64,000 nt of DNA, taken from Microvirga aerophila (GTDB lineage Bacteria; Pseudomonadota; Alphaproteobacteria; Rhizobiales; Beijerinckiaceae). The stretch covers positions 1 to 64,000 of the forward strand of contig NZ_QOIO01000020.1 of assembly GCF_003332305.1 (NCBI RefSeq), written 5' to 3'. The notes beneath the pieces are model-generated. The model searched no databases. It was given only the letters and a program-made list of their open reading frames with translations, and was not told the DNA's origin. The translations under genes and the position numbers were made by a program. This document shows, piece by piece, positions 15,189 to 24,439 of this stretch. The stretch's first letter is position 1. Each line of letters starts with the position of its first letter.

Positions 15189-17081
15189 GTGATTGTCTCT
15201 ACTCTCCCTCCACTAGTTGTTGTTGGTTTGGCCACTGTCGTTGCGGTGGGAACCCTGTCGACCCGGGCTCATGCCTGGAGGAGGGGGCGGGTGAATGCGC
15301 CCGTGCGCATTTCCGACCTGTTGAATGTACCTCGTCGTTATCTCGTCGACGTTCATGCCATTGTCGATCGCAGGCCCATTGCCGCACGCATGCATACCTT
15401 CGCGGCTGGCGGATTCCTGCTTACGGGTATCCTCGGGCTCCTAGCCGCGGCTGGTCTCTTGAACGGCCACGTCGCCGCTGTAGTGATCGCCTTATCGGGG
15501 ATGTCTGGTATCGCGGGGGCCACATTTGCTTTCGCCCGCCGCTCACCCCGAAAACCATCATACCTTTCGGGCGGCCTTTACTACAGTCTTCCTTGGCTCC
15601 TCGGCCTCGCCAACATCTTCTTTATGGGTGTCGGAATTTCTAGCGCTGCCGATCTAATGGTGGCGTGGAACACGCCGAGTGGAATAATCCTGCTGCTCAC
15701 AGGAATGGTCTCTTTGACGGGCTTGGCGTTGATTACAGGGAAAGGGCCTATGCGACACGCATTGGCTGGGACTCTTCACCTGGCGTGGCATCCTCGACCA
15801 GGACGTTTCAACGGGCAGTCCGCCGATACGGCCTTTGCACAAATTGATCTCGATGCACCAAAACTGGGCGCTAATCGCGTTGAAGACTTCGCCTGGAACG
15901 AGCTTCTCGGTTTTGACAGCTGCGTGCAGTGCGGTCGATGTGAAGCCGCCTGTCCTGCCTTCGCGGCGGGTCTTCCTCTCAATCCCAAGAAGTTTGTCAA
16001 CGACATCGCCGGCTCTAATGCTCCTGTTCAGTACGCCGGCTCCCCTCATCCCGGTCTGCCGGAGCATCGAGAGCAAGCCGGCCCAATCCTGATCGGGGAG
16101 GAGGGGGCCTCAATTGCGCCGGAGACGATTTGGGCATGTACCACGTGTCGGGCATGTGTTGACGCATGCCCGATGATGATCGAGCATCTTGATGGAATGA
16201 TAGCTCTAAGACGGTTCGAAACGCTTGAGCATGGAGCTACCCCGGGCAAAGCTGGGGATCTGTTTGATGCGTTGCGCGAAACCGATACGCAATCTGGCAA
16301 TCCTCTTCCCGCACGCCTTGATTTCGCGGCCGATCTCGCCCTCCCGCTGATGAAGGAACAGCATCCTGTCGAGGTTCTTCTCTGGATCGGGGAGGGCGGG
16401 TATGAGCTGCGCAATCAGCGGAGCCTGCGTGCGTTCATCAAGCTCCTGCGCATCGCCCAAATTGACTTCGCAGTGTTGGCAGAAGAACGGGATTGCGGCG
16501 ATGCGGCCCGCCGGCTTGGCGACGAGATCGAGTTCCTGCGCTTGGCGCAGGCAAATATAGCAACTTTGTCTCGCTATTCCTTTCGCTCGATTGTGACCCT
16601 TGATCCCCATGTCGCCCATAGCCTTACCCGCGACTATCCTTCCCTCGGAGGAAATTACCAGGTCTTTCATCATACGACTTTTCTGGATGGATTAGTCAGA
16701 GAAGGCCGCCTTTCTGTCGAAGGACAGTTGAACGGACGGGTGACTTATCACGATCCTTGTTATCTTGGACGCTATCTGAACGAAATTGATGCCCCGCGTG
16801 CTCTCATTGACAAGCTTGGCGTTGAGCGGGTCGAAATGGCCCGGCACGGACGTCAATCATTCTGCTGCGGTGGTGGTGGAGGTGGCCCGGTCACCGACAT
16901 CAAGGGGAAGCAGAGAATTCCTGACCTGCGCATGGAGCAGGCGCGCGAAACGGAAGCCGAGATAGTCGTAGTCGCTTGTCCGAACTGCACGACAATGCTG
17001 GAGGGGGTGACACAGCCTAGGCCGCTGGTTCGGGAGTTAAGCGAGATCCTCCTGGAAGCCGTAGAAAGACGCTCCTCATGA
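15189..17081 (+). CDS. DgcB-like membrane Fe-S oxidoreductase (DUF3483 + CCG domains)
   Basis: A 630-residue protein. The N-terminal 200 residues contain several membrane segments (the DUF3483 region). Two 4Fe-4S motifs follow, CVQCGRCEAACP near residue 245 and CTTCRACVDACP near 317. The C-terminus has the CCG heterodisulfide-reductase signatures: DPCYLGRYLNEI, FCCGGGGGGP near 558 and CPNCTTML near 598. DgcB-type proteins take electrons from an ETF or flavoprotein and pass them to the quinone pool. I choose the GTG at 15189 because AAGGA lies seven bases before it; an in-frame TTG at 15183 is only one base from that site. Its stop overlaps the etfA-like start by ATGA, so the four genes DgcB-EtfA-EtfB-DgcA are translationally coupled. 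Confidence 0.88.
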   Translation: MIVSTLPPLVVVGLATVVAVGTLSTRAHAWRRGRVNAPVRISDLLNVPRRYLVDVHAIVDRRPIAARMHTFAAGGFLLTGILGLLAAAGLLNGHVAAVVIALSGMSGIAGATFAFARRSPRKPSYLSGGLYYSLPWLLGLANIFFMGVGISSAADLMVAWNTPSGIILLLTGMVSLTGLALITGKGPMRHALAGTLHLAWHPRPGRFNGQSADTAFAQIDLDAPKLGANRVEDFAWNELLGFDSCVQCGRCEAACPAFAAGLPLNPKKFVNDIAGSNAPVQYAGSPHPGLPEHREQAGPILIGEEGASIAPETIWACTTCRACVDACPMMIEHLDGMIALRRFETLEHGATPGKAGDLFDALRETDTQSGNPLPARLDFAADLALPLMKEQHPVEVLLWIGEGGYELRNQRSLRAFIKLLRIAQIDFAVLAEERDCGDAARRLGDEIEFLRLAQANIATLSRYSFRSIVTLDPHVAHSLTRDYPSLGGNYQVFHHTTFLDGLVREGRLSVEGQLNGRVTYHDPCYLGRYLNEIDAPRALIDKLGVERVEMARHGRQSFCCGGGGGGPVTDIKGKQRIPDLRMEQARETEAEIVVVACPNCTTMLEGVTQPRPLVRELSEILLEAVERRSS

Positions 17082-18322
17082 GAGATGATGAGCCTCAAAA
17101 TCCCCTCCGCAGGGACCCGCGAGTTGAACGCGATCTTCGGCGGTACCGGAAGGAGGCCGCGGCCCCGGCTGAGGCACAATCTCTCCGTCGGAACCCCCGC
17201 GCCGAACGTGACCGCCGCCGTCAGCGGCCTGCGGTTCAACTCAGCGGTTCCGGCCTTCAGGCACGATCGCCGGATTTTGCGACGTCCTCTCCCCAGAAGA
17301 ATCTCCGCAAAGGCCGCCGCGGCGAGGATCCTGGTGCAATTGCCTCCCGGGCTCCGACATCCCGCTCGCCGGAAACGGAAATATTGCGCCTCGAGGCTCC
17401 CTCGTGCTGGGTTCTGGTGGTTCCGGATACACCCTCTGGGACCCTCACAACTCACGATCGGGACGCGATTGCCGCAGCGCGGCTGATAGCCGACAACAAG
17501 GATGGTGGAGTCATTGCTTTGGCTCCTGCGGACGCCACCGGTTACGGCCTTATCGGTGTTGATCGTCTTGTGCCGCTACCGGGTACAGACGCGGACACAG
17601 GGGTGCGCCTCGCATTGGTCGAGTCCATTTTGGCGCAATGTAAGCCAGCTCATATCGTTCTTCCTGACACACCCCTCGGCGGGGGGCACCTGGGACGCCT
17701 GATCGCAACCCGGCAGTCACTTAACATTGCCCCGGGAGTGGTTCGGATTTCGGGGGGCGAACTGGTCCGACTATCGGATGGAGGACGCAAGGAGCAGACT
17801 CTTCCAATGGCTCCCGTCGTTCTTGTGGCGCCGGAAGTATCAGATCCAAAACCGGGCCCTCGTCGGGAGGCGCGTGTTCTTCCAGTTCCCGCTCCGCCTG
17901 CCATCGAGGAAGCGGTTCAGGATCATGGCCTATTACCGGTCGATCCATACTCCGTTCCTCTGCAGGAGGCAGATTTTATCATTAGCGCTGGGAACGGTGT
18001 TTCGGACTGGGACAGTTTCTCGGAACTCGCGAAGGTCCTGAACGCTGCGATCGCCGGGACCCGAGCAGTCTGCGATGCAAACCACCTTCCACGCCATCGG
18101 CAGGTTGGAGCATCTGGCACCTTGGTCAGTCCGCGGTGTTACCTGAGCTTCGGGATTTCTGGAGCTCCGCAGCATCTCCAAGGCATCGCTCGCTGTGAGC
18201 GGGTGATCGCTGTTAACACGGATCTCCATGCGGATATGATCAAGCGCGCAGACCTCGCGATCATCGCAGATGCTCAGGCTGTAATGCCGTCGCTTTTGGC
18301 TCTTCTGAGGGAAACCCGATGA
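17078..18322 (+). CDS. Electron transfer flavoprotein alpha subunit with an Arg-rich N-terminal extension
   Basis: A 414-residue EtfA/FixB-type protein. The C-terminal FAD domain is clear: CYLSFGISGAPQHLQGIARC near residue 348, then RVIAVNTDLHADMIKRADLA. The alpha/beta N-domain starts near residue 107 (CWVLVVPDTPSGTL). It partners the next gene to carry electrons from DgcA to DgcB. The first 100 residues are unusual: Arg-rich, with a repeated unit (LRRDPRVERD-LRRYRKE and LRRNPRAERD-RRRQRP). A similar RRxPRxxRD stretch is common at the head of ETF subunits from DgcAB clusters, and it may mediate assembly. Start and stop both overlap neighbours by ATGA. Confidence 0.87.
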   Translation: MRDDEPQNPLRRDPRVERDLRRYRKEAAAPAEAQSLRRNPRAERDRRRQRPAVQLSGSGLQARSPDFATSSPQKNLRKGRRGEDPGAIASRAPTSRSPETEILRLEAPSCWVLVVPDTPSGTLTTHDRDAIAAARLIADNKDGGVIALAPADATGYGLIGVDRLVPLPGTDADTGVRLALVESILAQCKPAHIVLPDTPLGGGHLGRLIATRQSLNIAPGVVRISGGELVRLSDGGRKEQTLPMAPVVLVAPEVSDPKPGPRREARVLPVPAPPAIEEAVQDHGLLPVDPYSVPLQEADFIISAGNGVSDWDSFSELAKVLNAAIAGTRAVCDANHLPRHRQVGASGTLVSPRCYLSFGISGAPQHLQGIARCERVIAVNTDLHADMIKRADLAIIADAQAVMPSLLALLRETR

Positions 18323-19101
18323 GCGCGGATACTCTTGTTGTTCTCCTGTCAATTGGGCAAAACCCGGTGTCGGGACGCCCCCGTCGCGCTGAGCGGGACG
18401 CCCGCGCCCTTTCGATGGTGCTGGGGACAGGCAAGCCCGTGATTGGCCTCCATGCTGGGGCCCCGCATGATGCTTTGCATGAATATCTCGGCATGGGACT
18501 TCCCCAGCTTATCAATCTCAATGTTGGAGGCGGCGAGGATCCGACTCCGGCCATTGCGTCTGTCTTGTCACGCATAAAACCTGGCTTGGTGCTCACAGGA
18601 GCGCGCGCCGAGATCGGGGACGGAAGTGGTCTTCTCCCCTACGCAATCGCCAATCGGCTAGCGATGCCTGTCGTGCCTGAAATCGTTTCCGTAACATTCA
18701 GGACGGATTGGACAGAACTCCTGCAGGCTGTTCCTGGTGCGAGGCGACGTGTCCTTCAAGTCAGCGGGCCGGCCGTCGTGACCGTCGGCCATCATGGTCC
18801 ACCTTTGCGTCAAATTGCAAAAGGCCCAGCACGACGCGGCGTCATCAAGGAGGTGGCCATCCCCGAAAGCCTGCCTCTCGCACCAAACCTTATGCTGCCG
18901 CCCCTTGCAGAGAGGCCAGCGCGTAAACGGCCGAAACGAATTGGACCCACCTCGGAAAGTCAGTCGGCTCAGAATCGAATGACGCTGACGGACCCAGATG
19001 CGGAGGCCGCGGCGCACGCGATCCTCAGCTTCCTGCGCAGCGAGCGCTTTGTCCTCGATCCGGCACGCGAGGCCAGCCAAACTAAGGAACTTGCTTCATG
19101 A
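18319..19101 (+). CDS. Electron transfer flavoprotein beta subunit
   Basis: A 260-residue EtfB-type protein. It opens with VVLLSIGQNPVSGRPRRAER, has the AMP/nucleotide-site region (GLVLTGARAEIGDGSGLLPYA near residue 95) and the conserved RRVLQVSGPAVVTV segment (about 138). It forms the ETF heterodimer with the alpha subunit encoded directly upstream. The C-terminal 60 residues are basic and less conserved. ATGA overlaps on both sides show that it is expressed with DgcB and DgcA. Confidence 0.85.
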   Translation: MSADTLVVLLSIGQNPVSGRPRRAERDARALSMVLGTGKPVIGLHAGAPHDALHEYLGMGLPQLINLNVGGGEDPTPAIASVLSRIKPGLVLTGARAEIGDGSGLLPYAIANRLAMPVVPEIVSVTFRTDWTELLQAVPGARRRVLQVSGPAVVTVGHHGPPLRQIAKGPARRGVIKEVAIPESLPLAPNLMLPPLAERPARKRPKRIGPTSESQSAQNRMTLTDPDAEAAAHAILSFLRSERFVLDPAREASQTKELAS

Positions 19102-21128
19102 ATGCCCACTCCGCTCTTCTCAAGCCGCTGAAGATCAAGAACCTTGTGATCCGCAATCGGATTATGAGCACGAGCCATGCTGACCGTTTTGCAGATGGCG
19201 GCCGCCCAGGAGAACGTCTTCAGCTCTATCACGAAGAAAAAGCAAAGGGTGGGATTGGCCTCACAATGTTCGGCGGGTCATCGTCCGTTGCTCCGGATAG
19301 CCCGGCTGCACTCTGGAACGGGATCTCGTTGGAAAGCGATGATATCATTCCGCATCTCCAGCAGTTCGCAGATCGTATTCACAAGCACGGCTCTACGCTC
19401 ATGGTGCAGATGACCCACATGGGTCGACGCACCCGCTGGGATTCGGCCAACTGGCTCGTTCCAGTCGCGCCAACTCCGAAGCGAGAGCATTACAGCAGGT
19501 CGGTCTCACGAGAGATAGAAGACTGGGATATCCGTCGCATCATCAAGGGATTCGGTCAGGCGGCGCGTCGGTGCAAGGAAGGGGGGCTTGACGGTATCGA
19601 GGTGATGGCTAGCGCTCAGCACCTCATCGACCAATTCTGGTCCCCGATGATTAACCAGCGGACAGATCAGTACGGCGGAAGTCTTGAGAACCGCATGCGC
19701 TTCGGCTTCGAGGTGCTTGAGGAGGTGCGCAAGCAGGTTGGCGACGACTATATCGTGGGGATGCGCCTCTCCGGCGATGAAATGATCGAAGGAGGTCTGA
19801 CAGCGGAGGACTGTCTGGACATTGCAAGGCGCTATGTCGGTTCCGGAATGCTGGACTTTGTGAACGTGTTGCCAGGCCAGCTCAATGACATGATCAATTA
19901 TGCAAAGTATCTGCCTAATATGATCACACCCTCTGCTCCCTTCCTCTATATGGCGAGCGCGATCAAGGCCGAGATCGACATCCCGGTGTTCCATGCCACT
20001 CGCATTACCGACCTCGCAACGGCTACGCGAGCGATTGAGGAAGGCCATGTAGACATGGTCGCCATGACCCGCGCCCATATCGCCGACCCGCATATCGTCA
20101 ACAAGATGATGGAAGGGAGAGTTGACGACATTAGGCCATGTGTCGGCGCCTCATTCTGTCTTTCCGGACGCGGGGCCGTGTGCCTGCATAATGCGGCGAC
20201 CGGACGCGAAGGCTCAATCCCGCATACCATTCCAAAATCATTGATTAAACGTCGTGTCGTCGTCGCGGGTGGAGGGCCTGCCGGCCTGGAGGCTGCGCGC
20301 GTTTCTGCGCAGCGAGGTCACGAGGTAATCCTGTTTGAGGCTGGAGAACAGCTCGGCGGGCAGATCAATATTGCCGCCAAGGCAACTTGGCGAGAGGGCC
20401 TCGCCAATATCGCCCGCTGGCTGGAGGGACAGGTCAAGCGCTCCGGTGTTAATGTCCGAATGGGCCACAAGGCCACGGCCGCGGATATCGAGGCGCTTGA
20501 ACCAGACGTCGTCGTGATCGCCACAGGTGGTCGCCCCAACTTCGACGGCGTCGAGGGGAGGGAACATGCTATCAGTACATGGGATATCCTGACCGGGAGC
20601 GTCGAGCTGGCGGAAAACGTCCTCATTTGGGACGACAGCGGCTACGAGCCTGCTATCTCTTGTGCGGAATTCGCTGCGAAGCGGGGAGCGGTGGTCGAGC
20701 TGTCAACTTACGATAAATACCCAGGTGAGGAGGTTTCCAAAGCAAACCTCCCGATCTTCTTGCGAGAGACCTACAAGCACGATGTGGTCTTCACTCCTGA
20801 TCGCACGCTCAAGCGAATCTATTTGGAAGGAAACAAGAGAATTGCTGTCCTTGCCAATGTCTTTACCGGCGAAGAAGAAGAGCGGGCGGTTGACCAAATC
20901 GTTATTGAGCAGGGAACATTGCCCGACGTCGGACTCTATGACGACTTGAGACCCCGCTCTCGCAATCTCGGAGAGGTTGATATTGACGCGCTCATCGCCG
21001 GGCGCCCGCAAGACATCACCAACAACCCAGAAGCACGGTTCCAACTGTTTCGGGTCGGTGATGCGGTCGCAGGTCGTAACATTCATGCTGCCGTCTATGA
21101 CTCAGTCAGGCTTTGCAAGGATTTCTGA
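19098..21128 (+). CDS. DgcA-like NADH:flavin oxidoreductase (N-demethylase type)
   Basis: A 676-residue multidomain flavoenzyme of the trimethylamine/dimethylglycine dehydrogenase-like group. Residues 1-340 form an Old Yellow Enzyme barrel (KIKNLVIRNRIMSTSH; TDQYGGSLENRMRFGF). Near 353 lies CVGASFCLSGRGAVC followed by HNAATGRE, the Fe-S region; I see three cysteines and fewer residues between the second and third than I expect from DgcA-type proteins. RRVVVAGGGPAGLEAARVSA near 382 starts the FAD/NAD(P) domain. Relatives oxidatively remove N-methyl groups from dimethylglycine, stachydrine or N-methylproline and pass electrons to ETF. It is coupled to etfB by ATGA. The substrate is unproven. 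Confidence 0.85.
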   Translation: MNAHSALLKPLKIKNLVIRNRIMSTSHADRFADGGRPGERLQLYHEEKAKGGIGLTMFGGSSSVAPDSPAALWNGISLESDDIIPHLQQFADRIHKHGSTLMVQMTHMGRRTRWDSANWLVPVAPTPKREHYSRSVSREIEDWDIRRIIKGFGQAARRCKEGGLDGIEVMASAQHLIDQFWSPMINQRTDQYGGSLENRMRFGFEVLEEVRKQVGDDYIVGMRLSGDEMIEGGLTAEDCLDIARRYVGSGMLDFVNVLPGQLNDMINYAKYLPNMITPSAPFLYMASAIKAEIDIPVFHATRITDLATATRAIEEGHVDMVAMTRAHIADPHIVNKMMEGRVDDIRPCVGASFCLSGRGAVCLHNAATGREGSIPHTIPKSLIKRRVVVAGGGPAGLEAARVSAQRGHEVILFEAGEQLGGQINIAAKATWREGLANIARWLEGQVKRSGVNVRMGHKATAADIEALEPDVVVIATGGRPNFDGVEGREHAISTWDILTGSVELAENVLIWDDSGYEPAISCAEFAAKRGAVVELSTYDKYPGEEVSKANLPIFLRETYKHDVVFTPDRTLKRIYLEGNKRIAVLANVFTGEEEERAVDQIVIEQGTLPDVGLYDDLRPRSRNLGEVDIDALIAGRPQDITNNPEARFQLFRVGDAVAGRNIHAAVYDSVRLCKDF

Positions 21129-21171
21129 TCAAATCACCAAGCACCTTGAGGTCAGGAAAAATTAGGCAGCC

Positions 21172-22335
21172 ATGAAGATAAAATCAGTTCGCATCTATCT
21201 GATCGAGAGCGGCGGAATTCGCCCGGTTGTCGTTGAGCTTTCGACCGACGAGAATATCGTCGGACTCGGGGAGGCGGCAATTGCCTATGGGGCCGGCGGC
21301 ACAGCTGCAGCTGGCATGTTGAAGGACCTGAGCGAGCGCTACGTCGTCGGCAAGAATCCATTCGAGATCGAGCGGATATGGTCCGAGATGTACGATCATT
21401 CCTTCTGGGCGAAGGGCGGAGGGCCGATCGTATTCGCCGCGATCAGCGCCATTGAGCAAGCCCTGTGGGATATCAAGGCGCGGGCGTTGAACGTACCGGT
21501 CTACGAGCTTCTCGGCGGGAAGTTGCGCGACCAGTTGCGATCCTATGCAAACGGCTGGTACTTTGGCTGCCGGAGCAACGCGGACCTTCCAAATGCGGCT
21601 GAAAGGACAGTGGCGGACGGATACAGCGCGATCAAATTTTATCCCTTCGCGACCATCCTTGAAGATGGGCGGCTTCGCCACCCCGCCCGCCGCTCCAGCG
21701 ATAGGACAATTCGCGCGGCGGCTGTAAACACGATCGCAGACGTACGGAAGGCGATTGGCCCGAACGTTGAGATCATGCTCGACCTGAGTGGCGGCCTTAC
21801 ACCTGACGAGACGATCCGTTTTTGCCACGAGATTGAAGAGATCGGAGTTACCTACGTTGAGGAGCCCGCAGATCCATTCGATCCAGGCGCGTTGCGCAAG
21901 ATCGCGGCCAGCATAAGTATCCCGATTGCGGTGGGTGAGCGGATCTACACCCGCTACGGCTTCCGCGACATAATGGAATCTCGTGCGGCCGATATTCTAC
22001 AACCCGACATCGGTAACACTGGCGGTATCTTCGAAGCCAAAAAAATTGCCGCAATGGCAGAGGCTTATAGCCTCAAGGTCCAGCCGCATATCTGCGCGAG
22101 TGCACTGTCGACTGCGGTGGGGATGCATTTCAGCGCATCCATTCCAAATTTTTACATACAGGAACATTTTCCGTACTGGTCGCGCACCCAAGGACACTTC
22201 GACGTCTTGGAGAACCCTCTCGAGCCCTCTGTAAGGGACGGCTACATCCCGGTCCTTGACACTCCGGGCTATGGAGTCTCGCTGCGCCGCGAGGCATTGA
22301 GCCGATTCACCTGGGCGGAATGTACGCATGATTAA
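21172..22335 (+). CDS. Mandelate racemase/muconate lactonizing enzyme family protein
   Basis: A 387-residue enolase-superfamily enzyme. The N-terminal capping domain (KIKSVRIYLIESGGIRPVVV) is followed by the barrel. Candidate catalytic and metal residues are Lys near 153 (SAIKFYPF), Asp near 202 (IMLDLSGG), Glu near 230 (VEEPADP), Glu near 256 (VGERIYTR) and His near 306 (QPHICAS). The His/Lys pattern suits either dehydration of an acid sugar or epimerisation. In the hydroxyproline-betaine pathway an enolase-superfamily epimerase (HpbD) works beside DgcAB-like demethylases, so an epimerase of a betaine or N-methyl amino acid is an attractive reading here, but the galactonate-dehydratase-like features leave this open. 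Confidence 0.78.
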   Translation: MKIKSVRIYLIESGGIRPVVVELSTDENIVGLGEAAIAYGAGGTAAAGMLKDLSERYVVGKNPFEIERIWSEMYDHSFWAKGGGPIVFAAISAIEQALWDIKARALNVPVYELLGGKLRDQLRSYANGWYFGCRSNADLPNAAERTVADGYSAIKFYPFATILEDGRLRHPARRSSDRTIRAAAVNTIADVRKAIGPNVEIMLDLSGGLTPDETIRFCHEIEEIGVTYVEEPADPFDPGALRKIAASISIPIAVGERIYTRYGFRDIMESRAADILQPDIGNTGGIFEAKKIAAMAEAYSLKVQPHICASALSTAVGMHFSASIPNFYIQEHFPYWSRTQGHFDVLENPLEPSVRDGYIPVLDTPGYGVSLRREALSRFTWAECTHD

Positions 22336-22629
22336 GCTTAGTTTTTCAGCCGAGGAGGTTGCGCATCAAAGCACCGATCAACTCAGACCTCAATGATCTT
22401 CTCCCCACGCTGTCGACATCTCCCGGGATATGCCGCTTCCGCTCCTCGGGTCCCGAGGAAGTGAAATGAGCCTTGGCTGAAATTTATTACTATCGATCTA
22501 TGCTGAAAAACTGCCCCGGATGCACTTGAAAGATGCATGTAACGAAATCCGTGTCAGTTTAAATCGCCTTGACTTGGGGGGCGTAATGTATTTGGCCGCG
22601 CCGCTAGAGTATAACAAGTGCAATTTTAC

Positions 22630-22658
22630 TTGACACGGGTAAAAAACGAAATTGTTAT
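22630..22658 (+). promoter_or_regulatory. Candidate sigma70-type promoter for the ABC importer operon
   Basis: A perfect TTGACA (22630-22635) is followed 17 bp later by TGTTAT (22653-22658), inside the 456-bp AT-richer gap (22336-22792) that separates the enolase-superfamily gene from the importer. It lies about 135 bp upstream of the first importer start. The rest of the gap holds no supported gene. This suggests the importer genes form a separate transcript from DgcB-DgcA. Confidence 0.5.
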
Positions 22659-22792
22659 ATGCTGAAAAATCATATCTATGAGAACCATAGCCGTTTGGCA
22701 CTTGACTACTGAAACTCAGACAATCGTCCGCAACAAAACCAGAGTACCGCGCGGAACAGCGGAGCCCATTCAACCGAGGCAGGAGATCGCAC

Positions 22793-24391
22793 ATGTCCGA
22801 TGAAACAGACAAAGCCAAACAAAATGGCCATGCAGAAACGGGAGCCGGCTTGCCGCATGTAAGCCGCCGCATGTTCAATATGGGCCTTTTGTCGAGCAGC
22901 ATGATTGCAGCAAGTGGGCTGCCGATCATCGGCTCGGCATTAGCTGCGCCGACGCGTGGTGGTACGGTGCGTCTTGCCGCGAACCAGCAGAGCACAAACG
23001 ACACGTTCGACTCTGCCAAGTATGTAAAAGGCGACGATTACATCCGTGGCACAAGCGTCTTCAGCTATTTGACCCGGCTTGATGAGCAGGGCAATCCTCA
23101 GCCTGAGGTTGCTCGTTCCTGGGAGCCGAACGAGAACGCGACCCGGTGGGCTTTCAAGATCCGCCCAGGTATCATGTTTAGTGACGGCACTAAGCTGAGT
23201 ATAGATGATATTGCATTCTCTATCCTGCGTCACAAGGAAGAGAAGGTAGCCTCAAGTGCGAAGCAACTTGTGGGCAACATCAAGTCCGTTGCTGCCGACG
23301 GTCCCGACACAATGGTGATTGAGTTGGAGACTCCGGACGTTGATCTGCCTGTCCTTGTAGGTATCTTCCAGTTCGCTATCGTGAAGAAGGGTACATACGA
23401 TTTTGCGAAGCCGATCGGGACTGGCCCCTTCGTGGTGAAAGAGTTTCAGCCAGGCATACGTACAGTCTTGGTGCGGAACCCCACCTACTGGAAGGAAGGC
23501 CGTCCTTACATCGACCAGTTCGAAATATTCTTCATCCCGGATGCTGCGGCACGCGCGAACGCGCTGCTCTCTGGGGATGTTGACATGATCATCGAGCTGC
23601 GTGGCAGCGGCATCGAAGAGGTTGCGAAGTCCAGTAACGCAAGCGTCTTTGTGACGCCGAGCACACGCTACACCGCAATCCAGGCGGCAGTTGATCGCGC
23701 TCCATCCAACAATCAAGATTTGAATCTGGCCTTGGCCTACCTCGTTGATCGTAAGCGTGTCCTGGATACGGTGCTACGTGGCTACGGGACCATTGCCAAC
23801 GATCATCCAATCGGCCCGAAGAGCCCATATTTCAACTCAGCGCTCCCGCAGCGAACACTCGATACCGACAAGGCAAAGTTCCACCTCCAGAAGTCTGGCG
23901 TCGGCCAAGCGAAAATCGAAGTGTCGGTAAGCGACGGTGTACTTTACAGTGTCGATATCGGGCAGTTGATGCAGCGGGAGGCCTCGCGAGCCGGCCTCAA
24001 CCTTGAGCTCCGGCGTGAGCCGGCAGACAGCTATTGGAGCGCTGTCGCAGGAAAGCGTCCATACTTCGCGACGAATTTCCACCCGCGTCCAACCTACAAC
24101 ATGCTGCTTAACCTTGCATGGCGCAAAGGAGCGGTGTGGAATTTCTCGCACTATGAGAATGATAACCTCGAGAAGCTTATCATAGACTCGCGTGCAACGC
24201 TGGATCCGGCGAAACGCAAGCAGCAATATGATGAGATCCAGGCGATCATCTATAACTCAGGAGCAATGGTTCTTCCCTGCTTCCTTAACTATGTCGACGG
24301 CGTTTCGAACAAGATCAAGGGCCTGACGCCTATTCCTGTTGGCAGTCTCGGCGGCTTCAACTTCACGGATCGCATCTGGCTCGAAGGCTGA
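22793..24391 (+). CDS. ABC transporter substrate-binding protein (peptide/opine class, SBP_bac_5)
   Basis: A 532-residue lipid-free binding protein. A twin-arginine export signal is visible: SRRMFNMGLLSSSMIAASG, with the two arginines near residues 24-25, a hydrophobic core and ALAAP as likely cleavage site near 44. The mature part follows the DppA/OppA-type family (GGTVRLAANQQSTNDTFDSA; LDEQGNPQPEVARSWEPNE; GTGPFVVKEFQPG). The Tat signal instead of a Sec signal is common for this clade in Rhizobiales. It supplies substrate to the permeases just downstream. The GGCAGGAG ribosome-binding site is good. Confidence 0.9.
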   Translation: MSDETDKAKQNGHAETGAGLPHVSRRMFNMGLLSSSMIAASGLPIIGSALAAPTRGGTVRLAANQQSTNDTFDSAKYVKGDDYIRGTSVFSYLTRLDEQGNPQPEVARSWEPNENATRWAFKIRPGIMFSDGTKLSIDDIAFSILRHKEEKVASSAKQLVGNIKSVAADGPDTMVIELETPDVDLPVLVGIFQFAIVKKGTYDFAKPIGTGPFVVKEFQPGIRTVLVRNPTYWKEGRPYIDQFEIFFIPDAAARANALLSGDVDMIIELRGSGIEEVAKSSNASVFVTPSTRYTAIQAAVDRAPSNNQDLNLALAYLVDRKRVLDTVLRGYGTIANDHPIGPKSPYFNSALPQRTLDTDKAKFHLQKSGVGQAKIEVSVSDGVLYSVDIGQLMQREASRAGLNLELRREPADSYWSAVAGKRPYFATNFHPRPTYNMLLNLAWRKGAVWNFSHYENDNLEKLIIDSRATLDPAKRKQQYDEIQAIIYNSGAMVLPCFLNYVDGVSNKIKGLTPIPVGSLGGFNFTDRIWLEG

Positions 24392-24439
24392 TCTGAACCA
24401 GACGGCGTGTTGGCAGAATGATATAAGGGGGGTCAGAAT

